Shown: positions 46,686 to 60,279, counted from the stretch's first letter. The stretch is DNA of 64,000 nt from Coptis chinensis (GCA_015680905.1 CM027377.1:9200501-9264500), one strand, 5' to 3'. The notes: generated from the sequence alone by a model not told the origin. Numbers and translations are program-made.

Positions 46686-47477
46686 AGTAAATCCAAATGA
46701 AAATCTCCAAATTAGTTGAATGCTTAGAGGAGTTTGAAGGACGATTGGCTCTTTAGAAATTGCTCTGCCTACTGCATTACTTGATCCAAACTGTAGCTTT
46801 AGCTAGGTTGAGGGGTATACGACAAGCGTCATTTTTCCCAAACTAGAGCAAATTAAGCTATCTCAGGCATAACAAACTGCAAACAAAATCAGTCGAAATG
46901 CTAACAAAATCATTCTTCCCAAACTATAGCAAACCAAGCTAGCTCAGGCATAAGGAAATGCTAATAAAATCATTTGAAATTTTGTTACATTTAAGAACGT
47001 GCATATTCGATCCATTCCATTTAGGAATTAGGTCCCTAAGGCCTAAATAGATAGAAGCAACACCATAGGCACAGGTACTAGGTACAAAAAAAAATAATAT
47101 ACTCCCCAAACTATAGCTAATTAGTGTAGTGCTTGCTGTGAAAGAAACGATCAATCAAAAAGGTTCATATCAAATATCAAATCAAAAGGGTTCATATCAA
47201 ATACCAAACGTATAGACTGGAGGACCCGATCCATTCATCCATTTATCCAAGAGGAAATAGAGTAGAAGGTATAACAAGCTGTGTATATGTTAAAGAGTGG
47301 ATACCCTCATAATTGATGTTAAACAAACTCCCAAACAGGTAAACACCACTTCAAAACACTCTCAAATTGTCTCTTAAATTCACACTGCTCAGTCATTCAA
47401 TTCCACACATCAACAAACACATTCCTATTCTCCATTTTGAAAAACTCTAACATCACTAAACCTCCCTCCTCCTCCAA
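46686..47477. other. Spacer without recognised gene
   Basis: AT-rich. A short local duplication (TTCCCAAACTA(T/G)AGCAAA...AAGCTA, near 46840 and 46917) is the only structure noted. Confidence 0.45.
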
Positions 47478-47755
47478 ATGGCCTACCTATCCATGAACTA
47501 TATCAAAACAATCATGGAAGGACTCCTGTCCCTCAACACCCTAGTAATAGGGGTTTCATTAGCATTGTTGTCCTTGGCCACCCCAAGAAACCACCTCTTA
47601 GGAAACAAGTCTAGTGTGGGGTGGGGGCGAGTGTTGGAGAAATGTTGCTTATCTTTATAGTAGCAACACTGAACCTCTGCGTCATGTCATTCGCCAGTGT
47701 GACTCAAGCCAGGTTGAAAGTCACACGAATTGAAGACCAGAAGGAAGACTATCCT
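47478..47755 (+). pseudogene. Truncated relative of the 5367 membrane-protein gene
   Basis: Opens with ATG at 47478; hydrophobic segment after the LSLNTLVIGVSLALLSLA motif, a loop, then GEMLLIFIVATLNLCVMSFA in a different frame. These align with LSLNALLIWASFVGLV and GKLLMMFQIATLVFSLTSAS of the 5367 gene, in the same order and spacing. The frame shift falls in a G-rich run near 47614-47627 (GGGGTGGGGG). After QARLKVTRIEDQKE the similarity ends near 47755, where sequence starting CAGGGACGAAGCCAGGATT, typical of a plant transposon end, takes over. The third hydrophobic segment is missing. Confidence 0.6.
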
Positions 47756-49145
47756 CAGGGACGAAGCCAGGATTCTAAGCCAAGGGGTGCGAGATTATTT
47801 TATTTTATTTTTTTGTCAGAAGGTATAAACAATAAAGATCAACAAAATTATGCATTTATTTCAATTCACAAAATTAGAGTGCGTTGACTACTAAGAATTT
47901 AATATGGACTAATGGAGTTAACTACTTAAACACTTAAGCCATTAATTGATACTACTATGTCTATATATATGTACATAATCTAGTTTACAACTCTACAACA
48001 ATTCAACAAATTGTTAACTTCCTATAATGTTATAAGTGTATATAACATTATATAGACTTATATATAATGTTATAATGTTATATATAATATTATAATGTTA
48101 TAATGTTAATAATGTTATAATGTTATATAGACTTATAAAATATTAACATTGAAAATAAAAAATTATCTTGTTGTTGTTGTTGTTTTTTTTTAAGTGGAAA
48201 TTTTATTGATAATTAATGATAATGAGTTTTACAAATAATTATGACAAACGTGCAACAAACAGTGCCACAAGTCCTTTATGAATTTGTGTTTTTTGTTATT
48301 TATTTATAAGCCTTAAATACATAAGTATGCAACGTACTTAGGTCCTATTAACACTTGTATCACATAGAATTTTTTCCCACAAACGTATCAATGTATTATG
48401 TCCGATTTTACAAAAATAGCAATCTGTTAGCATCCGTTAGTTAAGTGATGATGTGTCCATTTTTTTTTTCAATTTCATTTTTTTGCATTTTCCACTCAGC
48501 ATACCACCTCAGCGGGGCCCAAAATTGACCCATATAACCCGTTTTCATAATCTATTTCACCCATTTTTTAACCCATTTCCCTCTATTTATCTCAAATTAG
48601 GGTTCAAAATTAAATTTGTACAAATAAAATGAAATAAAACCAAAAATAAGCTTTGGTTATCTTTGATAGTTGGAATTGAATTTCAGTTCGGTTTTTTTTT
48701 ATGGCGTTTTTCTTGGGTGTTTGATGTTTTTTTGAAGAAAAATAAATCGATTTACTTATCTTGGATTCTACCACATCCATATCATGATAAATGTACTTCA
48801 TATCATATTGAACAATACCCCCTTATGTTTCATAGGGATTATGGGGAAGGAAAATCATGGCAGAAATTTTACAACAAGCTAGACACTAGTTCCAAGATAA
48901 CACGTCTGGAGTTATTGCTAAACAAAATTGTGTGAACCAGAAATGGAGCCCAGAAAGTAATACGTAAACAAGACAACAATACCATTTCAGATATGTTGGT
49001 CATCTCTAAGGAATAAGTTGTTGTTGGAGGCATCAATTTGGTAGTGGTAGTATTGTGTGGTTTTTTTAGTACTGTTTTAGTTTCTTTGGTGAAGAAGATG
49101 GTGAAATGGGTCGGTTTTGACCAATTTCAGATCTTGTTGACATTG
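47756..49145. other. AT-rich spacer, probable transposon debris
   Basis: Starts with a hAT-like terminus sequence (CAGGGACGAAGCCAGG). Contains a TAATGTTATA-type short tandem repeat at about 48025-48140. No gene seen; the frames at 48610-48935 are without recognisable features. Confidence 0.45.
48025..48140. repeat. TAATGTTATA-type short tandem repeat
   Basis: Irregular repetition of ATAATGTTATA and TATATAGACTTATA units. Low-complexity AT repeat. Confidence 0.8.
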
Positions 49146-50622
49146 GATAATTAAAAAGAAATCGAAAACTGGATTCAAATACATTTAACTGAGCTTAAAG
49201 AGTAATTAATGGGAAATCGAAAACTTTATGTAGATGCAATAAACTAAACTCAAAAAGTAATTAACTATAAATTGGAAACTAGATGTAACTGCATTAAACT
49301 AACGTCAACGAATAACTAACAGGAAATTATAAATTTATGCAAATCCTTGAAAAATATTTAACGGAAAATCGAAAACGGTATGCAAAAAATATATGCATCA
49401 AACAAACCTCAAATAATAATTAACGGTGAATCGAAACTGGATGCAAATAATGCATTGAACTAATATAAAAAAAAAAATTAACAGAAAATAAAAAAACTGA
49501 ATGCAATTGCATTGAACTAACCTCATAGAATAATTGGCGGGAAATAAAAACTTGATGCAAATGCATTGAAATAACCTCAAATAATAGTTAACGGGAAATA
49601 AAAAAACCGGATGAAATTGCATTAAACTAACCTCAAAGCATAAATAATAAGAAATCATAAACTAGATGCAGATATATTGAACTAACCTCAAAGAGTTATT
49701 AATGAGAAATCGGAAATTGTATGCAAATGCAATGAACTTTTCTAAAGACTAATTAACAAAATATCGTAAAATTGATATAACTGCACTGAACTAACTTCAA
49801 TGAATAGTTAACGGAAAATCATAAATTTGATGCAACTGCATTATCGAACAAACCTCAAAAAATAATTAACGATAAATCAAAAACTTACTGCAAATGCATT
49901 GAACTAACCTCATAACAATTAACGGAAAATCGGAAATTGGATGCAACTGCATTGAACTAACCCCAAAAAATAATTAATGAAAAATCAGAAACTAGATGCA
50001 ACTATATTAAACTAAAATCATATATTAACTATAGGCCGGGAAATCATAAATTGGATGCAATATCCTTGATGAATATTTAATAGAAAATCGAAAATTGGAT
50101 GCAAATGCATTGAAATAACCTAAAAAATAGTTAACTGGAAATCGGAAATCGGATGTAACTACATTGAACTACCCTCAAAGCATAAATAATTGGAAATTGG
50201 AAGCTAGATGCAAACTAACCTCGAAAAATAATTAACGAAAAATCATAAACTGGATACAGATGTATTGAATTAACCTCAAAGAGTAATTAATGAAAAATTG
50301 AAACCTGGATGCAAATGCAATGAACTAATCTCAAAGAGTAATTAACGAAACATTGAAAACTAGATGCAACTGCACTGAATTAACCTTAATGAATAACTAA
50401 TGGGAAATCATAAACTTGGTGCAACTGCACTGAACTAACCTAAAAAAATAATTAACGGGAAATCAGAAACTTGATACAACTACACTGAATTAACCTCAAA
50501 GAATAATTAATATAAAATCGGAAACTAAATGCAACTACATTGAACTAGCATCAAAGAATAATTAACATAAAATCGGAAATTTGATGCAAATGCATTGAAC
50601 TAATCCCGAAGCATAGTTGTAT
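49146..50622. repeat. Degenerate ~54-bp minisatellite, about 27 units
   Basis: Recurring unit: TAATTAACGGGAAATCG, (G)AAACT(G)GATGCAA, (C)TGCATTGAACTAACCTC, AAAGAA. Unit length is about 50-56 bp and copies differ by many substitutions and small indels. It ends roughly 490 bp before the start codon of the helicase gene. Period and copy number are estimated by eye. Confidence 0.85.
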
Positions 50623-51115
50623 TATATGTAGGGAGAATATAATGTCTCGACAAGTATAGTTTTGCATTTTAAGTAATATTTACTATAATTATTTTATTAT
50701 GATTGAGAATGCCTTGCTATCCAAATAGCTTCAATATCATCTTCACCACATTTGACATTCTCACAAAAATTCAATCAAATTTCTATTATTAAACCTAACA
50801 ACAAAAATAAGTCGATGAGTTTTATCAAAGTTTGGTGGTTTCTTTTTATAGAGAGTGGTGCAAGAAATTTGAATGATTGATTAATATAATTTCAATATCT
50901 CATAGCTCTACATAGTTGATAATATTTTTAGAATAATTTAATATAACGATACATTCGTAGGACGAGTTCGAAAGCTAGTAAATTTTAATTGAGGTTGATT
51001 AAGTTTTAATTAAGCGAGTTTATAAGGCCTTTATTTTGGTCTGGATCCAGAAACCGGCCCAATACCCACCCTTGAAAACCCAAATTCTTCGCCTCTTCTT
51101 CACACTTGCTCAAAT

Positions 51116-54100
51116 ATGACTTATACTGAAAAAAACGACTACTACGCCAGGTAATTTTTTTTTTTTTTGTTTACTCTTATCAAGCTCAAGTGAATTTTTC
51201 AAAGTTTAATTTGTTTGTTTCAGTAAACAAAGAATTGAACAACAGAGAAAATCTTTACCCATTGCCTCAGGTATTTTATTATATATATTTTTTTTTTTTT
51301 ACTACTGCTAGTTTTTTTTTTTACTTATATTGTATCATGGTAAATTTTGTCAGCTGAAAAGAGAATTGTTGAGGAAGTGAGAAAGAATGATACTTTGATT
51401 ATAGTGGGAGAAACTGGAAGTGGAAAATCAACGCGTAAGTTTTATTGCATTGTCTATATATACTAGCAAAACGGGCCCGGCACGAGCTTTTAAACTTGCA
51501 CATATATGTTCTTGTAGCTTTTGTTTGATGTTAAAACTATGTTTTATACAGAATTACCGCAGTTTTTATTTAAAGCGGGATTCTGCCGGGAAGGGAAGGT
51601 CATAGGGATTACTCAACCTCGACGTGTTGCTTCTATTACTGTTGCAAAACGTGTGGCTGAGGAAAGTGGTGTTGAGTTGGGCCAGAGGGTTGGTTATTCC
51701 ATTAGATTTGATGACATGACTTCGCCTTCAACGAGGATCAAATACATGACTGATGGATTGTTGTTGAGGTACACAGGATATAATTCTTGATATATAATCA
51801 ATTTAATATAAAGCCTTTTTAATGCTGATAAAAGAAACGATGTAATGACATTTGTTGGTGGTGGTGAAAGTGAATTCTAATGATTGAATGTCAAGGGTCT
51901 TATAAATTGCTTAACAAGCTGGGGATACTGTTTCTTCGAAAGAGAGTCCACTTAAGGGAGTAAAATGGTTATCACTTTTGTTGGGGGTTTTCATGAGTAG
52001 TTTTAGGTGTCCAGCCTTTTTCAAAGTAGATTGGTTTAAATGACAGGATTGGGAGAACTGATAAAGTGAAGTACCACAGGGTACTGAAGCCTTTTAAAAC
52101 AATTAGGGTAAAGGAAAATAAAGAATTAAGGTCAAATGTTTAATTATGAGTTATTATTGGTTAGCTTTTGAAATGTTAATAGAAGTTTTTGTTTAGTATG
52201 AATTGACTTGGTTTTTGATGTTTTCACAGAGAAACATTATTAGATCCATTTCTCTCTAAGTATTCAGTTATCATTGTTGATGAAGCTCACGAGAGAACAG
52301 TCCATACTGACGTGCTACTGGGTTTGTTGAAAAATGTACAAGAAGCAAGGTCACAATCTAGTAGTCAACAATTCAATCTGGAAAAAACAAAGTCTAGTAA
52401 TGGCACAATGCTTGACAAAGAAATTCCTCAATGCTCAAGTATTCTGAAGCCATGCCAGGGAAGAAAGTTTCCTCCACTGAAGTTGATCGTTATGTCTGCA
52501 AGCTTGGATGCAAAGGGTTTTTCTGATTACTTCTTTGGAGCTAAAGCTGTCCACATCCAAGGGCGACAGTATCCTGTAGATATACTTTATACTAATCACG
52601 TTGAGACTGATTTCTTAGAAGCAGCCCTCATAACTATTTTCCAGGTACATTATTGACATCATATACTCCTGGGTTCCTATTATCACCTAGCTACAAAAGT
52701 TACTAACCCAATTTTCGGACATATAAACCGAAAATAACTGCTAGAATGCTAGACTAGCTCATAGGCTATATGGAATCGTCTTATGTTCTTAGAAATGGGG
52801 TGATGATGCATTTTTTTTTTTTAATGTTGATTCACTTGTAAATAGACTCAGTAGTAATTTTTTTTTCTTGTAATGTAGGCCTTCTCAGCCTGCTTATCCC
52901 TTATTAATGGAATTTCACTCTACTTCAGCCAAAAAAAAAAAAATTAGAATAATTGGGTTTGTAACTTGAAACTTGAAATCAATTAGGTTATTCACTGTAA
53001 GTTTTCTTTACTTGTTCCCTTTCTCAAAAAGATATAGTAATTTAATTCTCAATCTACTAAAAAATCTGGAGAACAACATTTGTTAATCGTGTTTCACAAT
53101 CTTTAACTCGGTATCATTGAAAATGAATGCTTCTAGAGGTTTAGCTCATCGATTCCCAACTCACCCTTCATTGGAGAATCCATTCAACTTTCTACATGCA
53201 TATATAACCTAGAAAAGTTGAACATAGCTGAAGCTCATTTGGAAACTTACTTGATTAAGTATTCATTTAGGAAACTGTTTTGTTTATCCAAGTTGTTAGA
53301 AACAAATGTGCTTTGAATGGATCTATAGATGGTCTTTTCACTTATATTCTGATCATGGGCACAAAAATTAGATGATAACTAGCCTTAGCAGAGGCTAGGT
53401 GATGTGGACCAATTGTAAGTTGCTTTTACTCAGTAAGAGTTGAATGACACACATCCTTCTGGAGTACCATAAAGTTACCTCTGGTCGTGTTCATTCCAAA
53501 CAATATCATACATGTTTTGAAAGGAGTCCAGTGGACTTTTAGTTACAACCACTTCATAATGTTCTTATATCTTGTCTCATCTTTATTTTTAAATGCGAAC
53601 ATCTTGTCTAATGTTAGTTGTTTCAAGTAGTGCTTCATGATGAATAGCCCACTTCCTTTCTTAATGTTAGATTCATCTGGAGGAAGGCCCTGGTGATGTA
53701 CTTGTATTTTTGACTGGGCAAGAAGAGATTGAATCCGTAGAAAGGCTTGTCAAGGAACGCATTAGGCAATTGTCTGAAGACAATCAAAATATGATTATGT
53801 TTCCTATATATTCAGCTCTTCCATCAGAGAAACAAATGCTAGCATTCAAGCCAGCTCCATCTGGGTTTCGGAAGGTATGCTGTATTCTTATTTGATTTCA
53901 CGTAGCATAAGAACCAAGTTGATCGAGTGCATTTTATTGTTGGCCTCATCTTTATTTAGTTGCATGTAGAATGGTCTAATGGAGATGTTGTTAACATCTA
54001 GAAGTCAAGTTGGATATGCAGGACAAAATTGAACAAAGTAAATAAACAAAACCTTTGCCTCCCACAGATACAAAGTATCTGGTGTCATTGGGCCATGCTT

Positions 54101-57100
54101 AAAGCAAAATTCTCCTTTTTCTGACAAGTGTATTTTTCGCAATGCGGGGGTGCTTCTTGTGCTAAACGCGTGTCATGCATCCATCGGAAGGTTCTAACTG
54201 GCCAATGAGCCTTGTTAAAGAAATTCAAAACTGCATTTTCTGGTCCAATGATCTGAATATTGTTCAGTAGACATTTAAATGTGCTTCAATTATCAAAATT
54301 TTATTGCTCTCCTAGGCTGCTAGAGGCACCAACATTTTATAGAAGACCCTGTTACGTAGGTCTTGATGCAGCTCTCCACTCTGCTAAGTTCTCATTTGAT
54401 TAGAGAAGTAGAATCACTGAAATTGTTCTTGGGGGCTTACACTTTTGTCAGGCTAGCCTTTGGTTGGATATAAAGAGGAGGTACTATAACGTTCAGGGAA
54501 ACAATTTCACATTACTTTTTGCATTTGTTTCTTTGTGGTTCGAGGTGTTAAGACTTTTGGAAACACAATTATTGTCCAATTGAATGTTGCCCTTCCATTG
54601 GTAGCTTGTCTTCGTTTTACTATTTTGTGAAGTAGTAAGGACACTTGATGCATGAACTACGCTGCAGTTGTTGAAAATACTCTTTGCTACATGTAGGTCA
54701 TACTGGCAACGAATATTGCTGAGACTTCGCTAACTATTCCTGGCATTAAGTATGTTATAGATCCCGGGGTGGTGAAAGCACGCTGTTACAATCCTCGCAC
54801 AGGGATGGAATCATTAAATATTGTTCCGACATCAAAAGCACAAGCTCTTCAGAGGAGGTAGCATACTGAACTTTTTATATATGAAGCTCAAAGACTAATT
54901 TTGCAGCTAAATTGCATATCTTATCTATGTGTGCTACATTCTTTTGGTCAATAGATCAGCTTTCCTGTAATTTTAAGTCTATTGTAAATACTTGATATAG
55001 TATATCAAATGCTATGGTTTCTAACTTATATTTTCAACGTAGTCTGATGAACATGTTATCCAGTTTCTCCATGACCATGAGTATACATGGCTTTCTTGCA
55101 TCCTATGAGTCATCATCAATTTAATTGCACTGTATTGGTTGGTGACATTCATGAAGTATATTCTCATTTCTTCAATGTCTGTTTTGTTTAATCAAGTCTT
55201 ATTTGAACGTCAAGGCTTACTTTGAGACCATTCTTCTTCATCAAGTGGTGGTCATTTTGAGGCGTTTCTTCTTCTTCATCAAGTCTTAGAACTTCATCCC
55301 GTCATGTATTCTTACTAGCTTCTCACTCCTTACATAGGCCCATTTATTTATTTATGTGATTTTGTTTTTACCATAAGTAGATTTCGAAGGCGACCGCTCA
55401 TATGGTTATTGATTCTCCATTTTAGAAAATCTTTGGCTTAGTGGTTTATAACTCTGGTTGTTTGCCATTCAAGAGTTCTTGTTTAGCATTTTATACCATC
55501 TGATTTGTTCAATCAAAATGCCATACCATGGAATTTATAGGGCTCCCCTGAAAATCCTTCGAAAGCTTGATTTAATGATATCCCGGGTACTTGCATTTTA
55601 CTTTTCCTTAAAGATCTGTATATAGAAGACTATATAGCATATGTCACTATGATTCAAGCAAACTAATGTGAACTAACACCAACGCAAATAAGTCAATGAC
55701 ATTGGTATTACACAATTGTAACCGGAAATCCTTTTTCTCCTCCCTATATGGTTACACTTGGTTATAATTGTATCCCTAAGTGCTCCTTTCTTTTGAAATC
55801 AATGAAAACCATGTGTCAGTTTCTCTTAATCTCTTGTAGAAACAGATGTGTATGAGTGTATCATGTGAAAAGAAAGAAGATGAACATCAGAGTATGTATT
55901 TTGTACATTCAACTCTATTCCCATACTGAACAGAATAGCATCCTTAATTGTGTCCATGTTACTGTTGGAGTGTTTGGCTGCAAGAACGTCTTTCGTAGAC
56001 ATAGTACTAAACCAGAAACAAAATTGACATGTCCTTAATGCAGTGGTCGTGCAGGGCGTGAAGGACCTGGGAAATGCTTCCGGTTATACCCTGAGAGTGA
56101 ATTCTCTAAACTTGTTGAGTCCACTGTGCCGGAGATCAAGCGGTGCAACCTCTCTAATGTCATTCTTCAGCTGAAGGCTCTAGGTGTGGATGATGTTGTT
56201 GGATTTGACTTCATGGAAAAGCCATCAAGGTGAAGTAAAGCTACTGAAGGTGCCCTAAATGTATCTGTGTTGTTTGTTTCACTTTATTTGAAACATGATC
56301 TTGTTTAAAAAGTGACACATTTATAAACTCCAGATTCACTTCTTTCCCCAAAGCTGCTAAACTGTAAGTGAATGTTATTATGTGAATGATGTCCTGTCCA
56401 AAAAGAAAATTAAAAAGGTGTTTTTTACGTACTTTATTTTTTCTTTGTACTGTAAATGATATTTTTGTTGTTCTGTTTATAACATTCTGCAATTTGTTAG
56501 GTTGATTGATTTTATTTATTGATGTATTATCATTATTCTTAAATTAAATAATCCGCGCCGATCTATTTCCTAGTCATAGCCATGTTGTTTAGATACTCTT
56601 TCCTCTTATTATTATTGTTATTTTACTATTTTATTTATGTTCATGCTGTGCATTCTTCTTTGCATAGATAATTTAGTCTTCACTTGCTTTCTTAACTGAA
56701 AATTTATGACTCCCTAGTCTTATGTGAAAGATATCATTGTTCAGTTAGAAAATTATTTCCTTGTTGGTAGACTCTTCATTGGGTGATGAAATTGAGAAAT
56801 CATAATTTTATGCTTTTAATGAACAGGATTGCTATTGTCCTCTGACTCTTCATTGGGTGATGAAATTGAGAAATCATAATGTTATGCTTTTTTCGTCCTC
56901 TGACTCTTTGAGAATGAACAGGATTGCTATTGTCAAAGCTCTGGAGCATTTATTCTTGTTAGGAGCTCTAACTGAGGATAGTAAGCTCACCAGTCCTGTT
57001 GGGCATCAAATGGCTCGCTTACCCTTGGACCCTATTTATGCAAAAGCTCTCATCGTGGCTAGTGAGTTCAGCTGCGTGGAGGAAATGTTGATAGCCGTAG

Positions 57101-58912
57101 CGATGCTATCGGTGGAATCAATTTTTTACACCCCTCGTGAGAAGTTGGATGAGGTATGCATGAATCCTTTTTCTTTATGCTAATCAAAGATTTGCTACTG
57201 TCATGGCTTTGTGATAGTAGATTTTGTATGATGAAGTGTGAGCAAACATTTTCTAAGATATCGCCCTGTATAAAACACATCCTAAAAATGAGTAGAGTTT
57301 TTGAACGTGTATCCTGGTTAAGTATTCATATATGGACTATGACAAACAAGTGCAACCGTCTCTCTCTCAAAATTTAGAGAAAAAGTGTGATGGAACCAAT
57401 AGCGGAGGTGATTAATCAGACTAGTTCACGGAGTTTCTACTGCAGTTGGTCTGTGAATTTAGGTAGACACTACCGAGTACCGACTTGCATATTGCTGATT
57501 TTCCATCGATGAAATCCCGAATTTTTTTAAAACAATCAAATTTCATCTAAAACCTAGTAAGTTATCATAGACATTTTTGTATTTTCCATATTAAAAGACG
57601 GGTTTTCTTGAGTGATAGTCTGTTGGAATTATATGAGTATTAAGTGGAAGGATGACCTCATTATATGTTCTACTTTGTGTAGTGTTACTATGTTTTCTAT
57701 AAAAAGATCCTGCTCACATATGTTATTGCTGAGTGGTGACCCACTTAAGAAAACTAACTTTATTTTTTAAAACCATGAAACCATTGAAGTCTTTAACCAC
57801 TGAAAAGCAGTAGCTTGCTTTGAAACTGAGTGGCGTCCAATATTTTAAGAACCTTTCTATTTTTCCATGGAAACATCGGGTATTTATAGTTGTTTTTTCC
57901 TCTTTTATTCTTACAGTATAAGATGGGGTCTTCTTAATCTTGGGTTACCCTTTCTTGGTTGTCAGGCAAGAAATGCAAGGAAGAACTTCTCAAGCCTGGA
58001 GGGGGACCATCTCACCTTGGTGAATGTATTTCGGTCCTCTGCAGAGTTCTTGGAGAAAAGAAAAATGTCAGGAAGTAAGGATAAATCAGCTGAAAGAAGC
58101 CTAGGCAAGTGGTGCAAGGACAATTTCATCAATGGTCGTTCTCTGAGGCATGCTCGAGACGTTCATAGGTTAGGTTACGATAGGGAAGTCATTTATCAAC
58201 TTCTTCTGTATGCCTGAGAAGTAATAGACAGAAGGCTCGAATGCTTTTATGCCTGCGCCTTAGAAAATGGATTATGTCCAATCATCTTTGGTGTATATGT
58301 TGTAATTTGCATTTGACAGACCTTACTACCCATTTAAGTTAGTCCTGTTGATATTTATGGTTTCATCTGTCATTCTTCATCCTTATGCACATAATTTTCA
58401 TTCTTGCAGTCAAATAAGAGGGCATGTTGAACAGATGGGTTTGCGTATTACTTCATGTGGAGATGAAATTGTTCAATTCCGAAGATGCCTTACTGCTTCC
58501 TTTTTCCTCAATGCAGCTTCTAAACAGCCAGATGGTTCTTACAGGTCTGAACTTGACATGACCTTATGTAATTTGACAACTGAGTAATATTAACCAACAC
58601 CTGTGACTTATGATTTATTCCATATATATGTTGCTTGTTACTTGATGAAGTGAAATGCTTCTCTGAGCTCTTTGTACGTGCTCTTATTAATTATTTCTAA
58701 TATGTCAACCTCATATTTGCTGTGCCAGGGTATGTGCTGGTGGTCAGATAGTGCGGATTCATCCTTCTTCGGTGTTATTCCGGACAAAGGCAGAATGCAT
58801 AATATTCAATGAACTGGTTCGAACAAATGACGATTACATCCGCAACATAACAATAATAGATCAATTGTGGTTACCCGAGTTGGCACCTCAATACTATGCT
58901 CCACAGAATTAA
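51116..58912 (+). CDS. DEAH4: DEAH-box RNA helicase (DEAH4-like), 12 exons
   Basis: Exons: 51116-51150, 51224-51270, 51354-51434, 51552-51768, 52230-52644, 53671-53874, 54697-54857, 56044-56229, 56922-57153, 57966-58168, 58410-58544, 58729-58912. All introns are GT-AG; phases join without a stop to give 699 aa, close to the ~700 aa I recall for Arabidopsis DEAH4. Motif [10 protein letters not shown] (residues 46-54), Ia TQPRRVAS (75-82), II DEAH (144-147), III SAS (216-218), VI QRSGRAGR (385-392), then the HA2/winged-helix region (about 445-560) and a C-terminal OB-fold region (about 590-690). It belongs to the PRP2/16/22/43 family of ATP-driven RNA helicases acting in splicing or ribosome biogenesis; the exact role of this subgroup is not known to me. 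The start is chosen as the first ATG joining in phase to exon 2. It has no N-terminal extension and is the only intact host gene here. Confidence 0.93.
52803..52943 (+). repeat. L1/SINE-like 3' tail inside intron 5
   Basis: T-run, then TTGTAATGTAGGCC...AATGGAATTTCACTC ending in A13. The arrangement resembles the 3' end of a non-LTR element, but no target duplication was identified. Confidence 0.4.
56771..56934 (+). repeat. Duplicated 3' splice-site region of helicase exon 9
   Basis: A 36-bp block (ACTCTTCATTGGGTGATGAA...) occurs at 56771-56806 and 56845-56880. The block GAACAGGATTGCTATTGTC, which spans the acceptor AG and the first 13 bases of exon 9, occurs at 56821-56839 and at the real site 56916-56934. 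Using the upstream copy (exon start 56827) would read five codons and then hit TGA. Confidence 0.9.
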
Positions 58913-60279
58913 GATATATGGTATAGTGGAACAGGTAAGAAGCAGCCCTTGATAGAGCAACATGGTTTCTTGCATATTTTCTTTCATCATGCTGCAGATT
59001 CCCATAGTATAGTGTCTATTTAGACTGCCTGCGGCTAAAGTGCACGGTCACACATTCTGACAAAGAAAATAATCATTAGAGAAAAAAAAAATGGAAAGAA
59101 ATAAGAAGAGACAGAACTTCGAGTTCCTAAAGCTATCTGCTAAAAAAAATGTGATGGTATGAGTTATAAATTCTTGGCTTATGTAGTAAACATGGTTATT
59201 TGATCTGACAAACATTTCAGGATCGTTGATGGCTAAGATTGCTTATTTTGTTCAGACTTGCACTTCTTCAATATAGTTAATATATTTCATCAGTTTCATC
59301 TGCAGCTTTCACTGTGCTTGTTCAGGCGACTTCCTGAAACATATTTTTTGATGGAGTTTTGGCCACTAATGGTTTCCTGTAGTAATCAACGCAGAGTGTG
59401 ATCGGGGTCCTTCATGGTGCCATTCTTGCTTTGAAAATGCTGGACAGTGCTTGTACGAGCACCACGGGTCAGCATACAGAATACACATGTCAAACATAGA
59501 ATTGGGGTGATTGAACCCAATGGCCAATGGAATTTGCTCTGCAGATGAAGGGTTCTTACAACCTTTAGTCCTTCAATTGAGGATGGCGATGTCAGGTATC
59601 CAAAACAAAGGCCAAAATGGTTGCCCGGGGAAAGAGTTTGTGGAACTATGCAGAATGGGTCAAGTGGGAAGAATTGTTTTCTATATGCTACAACTTTCTG
59701 ATTGCAGGATGTCTTCCATAAAATGTTGTCATAAGTGATTTCCTTTGTCTAGTTAGTACTTATTGTAATCAACTATACTGGAACTGATATACCATGGCAA
59801 ATTGTGAGAATCATATTGCTCCGAAGTTAGAATACGATCGTTGTAACATAATTTTTCTTGTAGAATGTAAGTTATGTATTTGAAAGGAAAGGAACAGAAG
59901 CTCTTTAACGTTGCGTCCAGTGGTTTGGGGTCTTTTAGGAGTTCAAATTTGCTAAAAGGTTGATTAATGCAAAAAATGTCAGTGTGGTTGCAACTTCGAC
60001 AGACATATACTGATATTTGCTAAACATAATTTGGTACGTACAGAGCGGCCGATTTTGGCTAGTGCCAAAATATTTGGAGCATCACACTACCTGACTACCA
60101 CATAACAATAAATTGAAAACTTGGCGATTTCAAGAAGATTCTCTTCTGTTGTGTCAACTTTTCTTCAAGAAAATTCTTCAAGAAAACTGAAGTAAATTAT
60201 ACCGCACGTACCAAAGTTAAATTTGATTGAGTTTATTATAACAAACATTGTGTGAGGTGTCTAACACATAGTCATATCC
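58913..60279. other. Helicase 3' flank
   Basis: Contains the presumed 3' UTR; no unambiguous polyadenylation signal can be assigned. No further gene recognised. Short frames such as 59511-59738 have no known domain. Confidence 0.45.
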
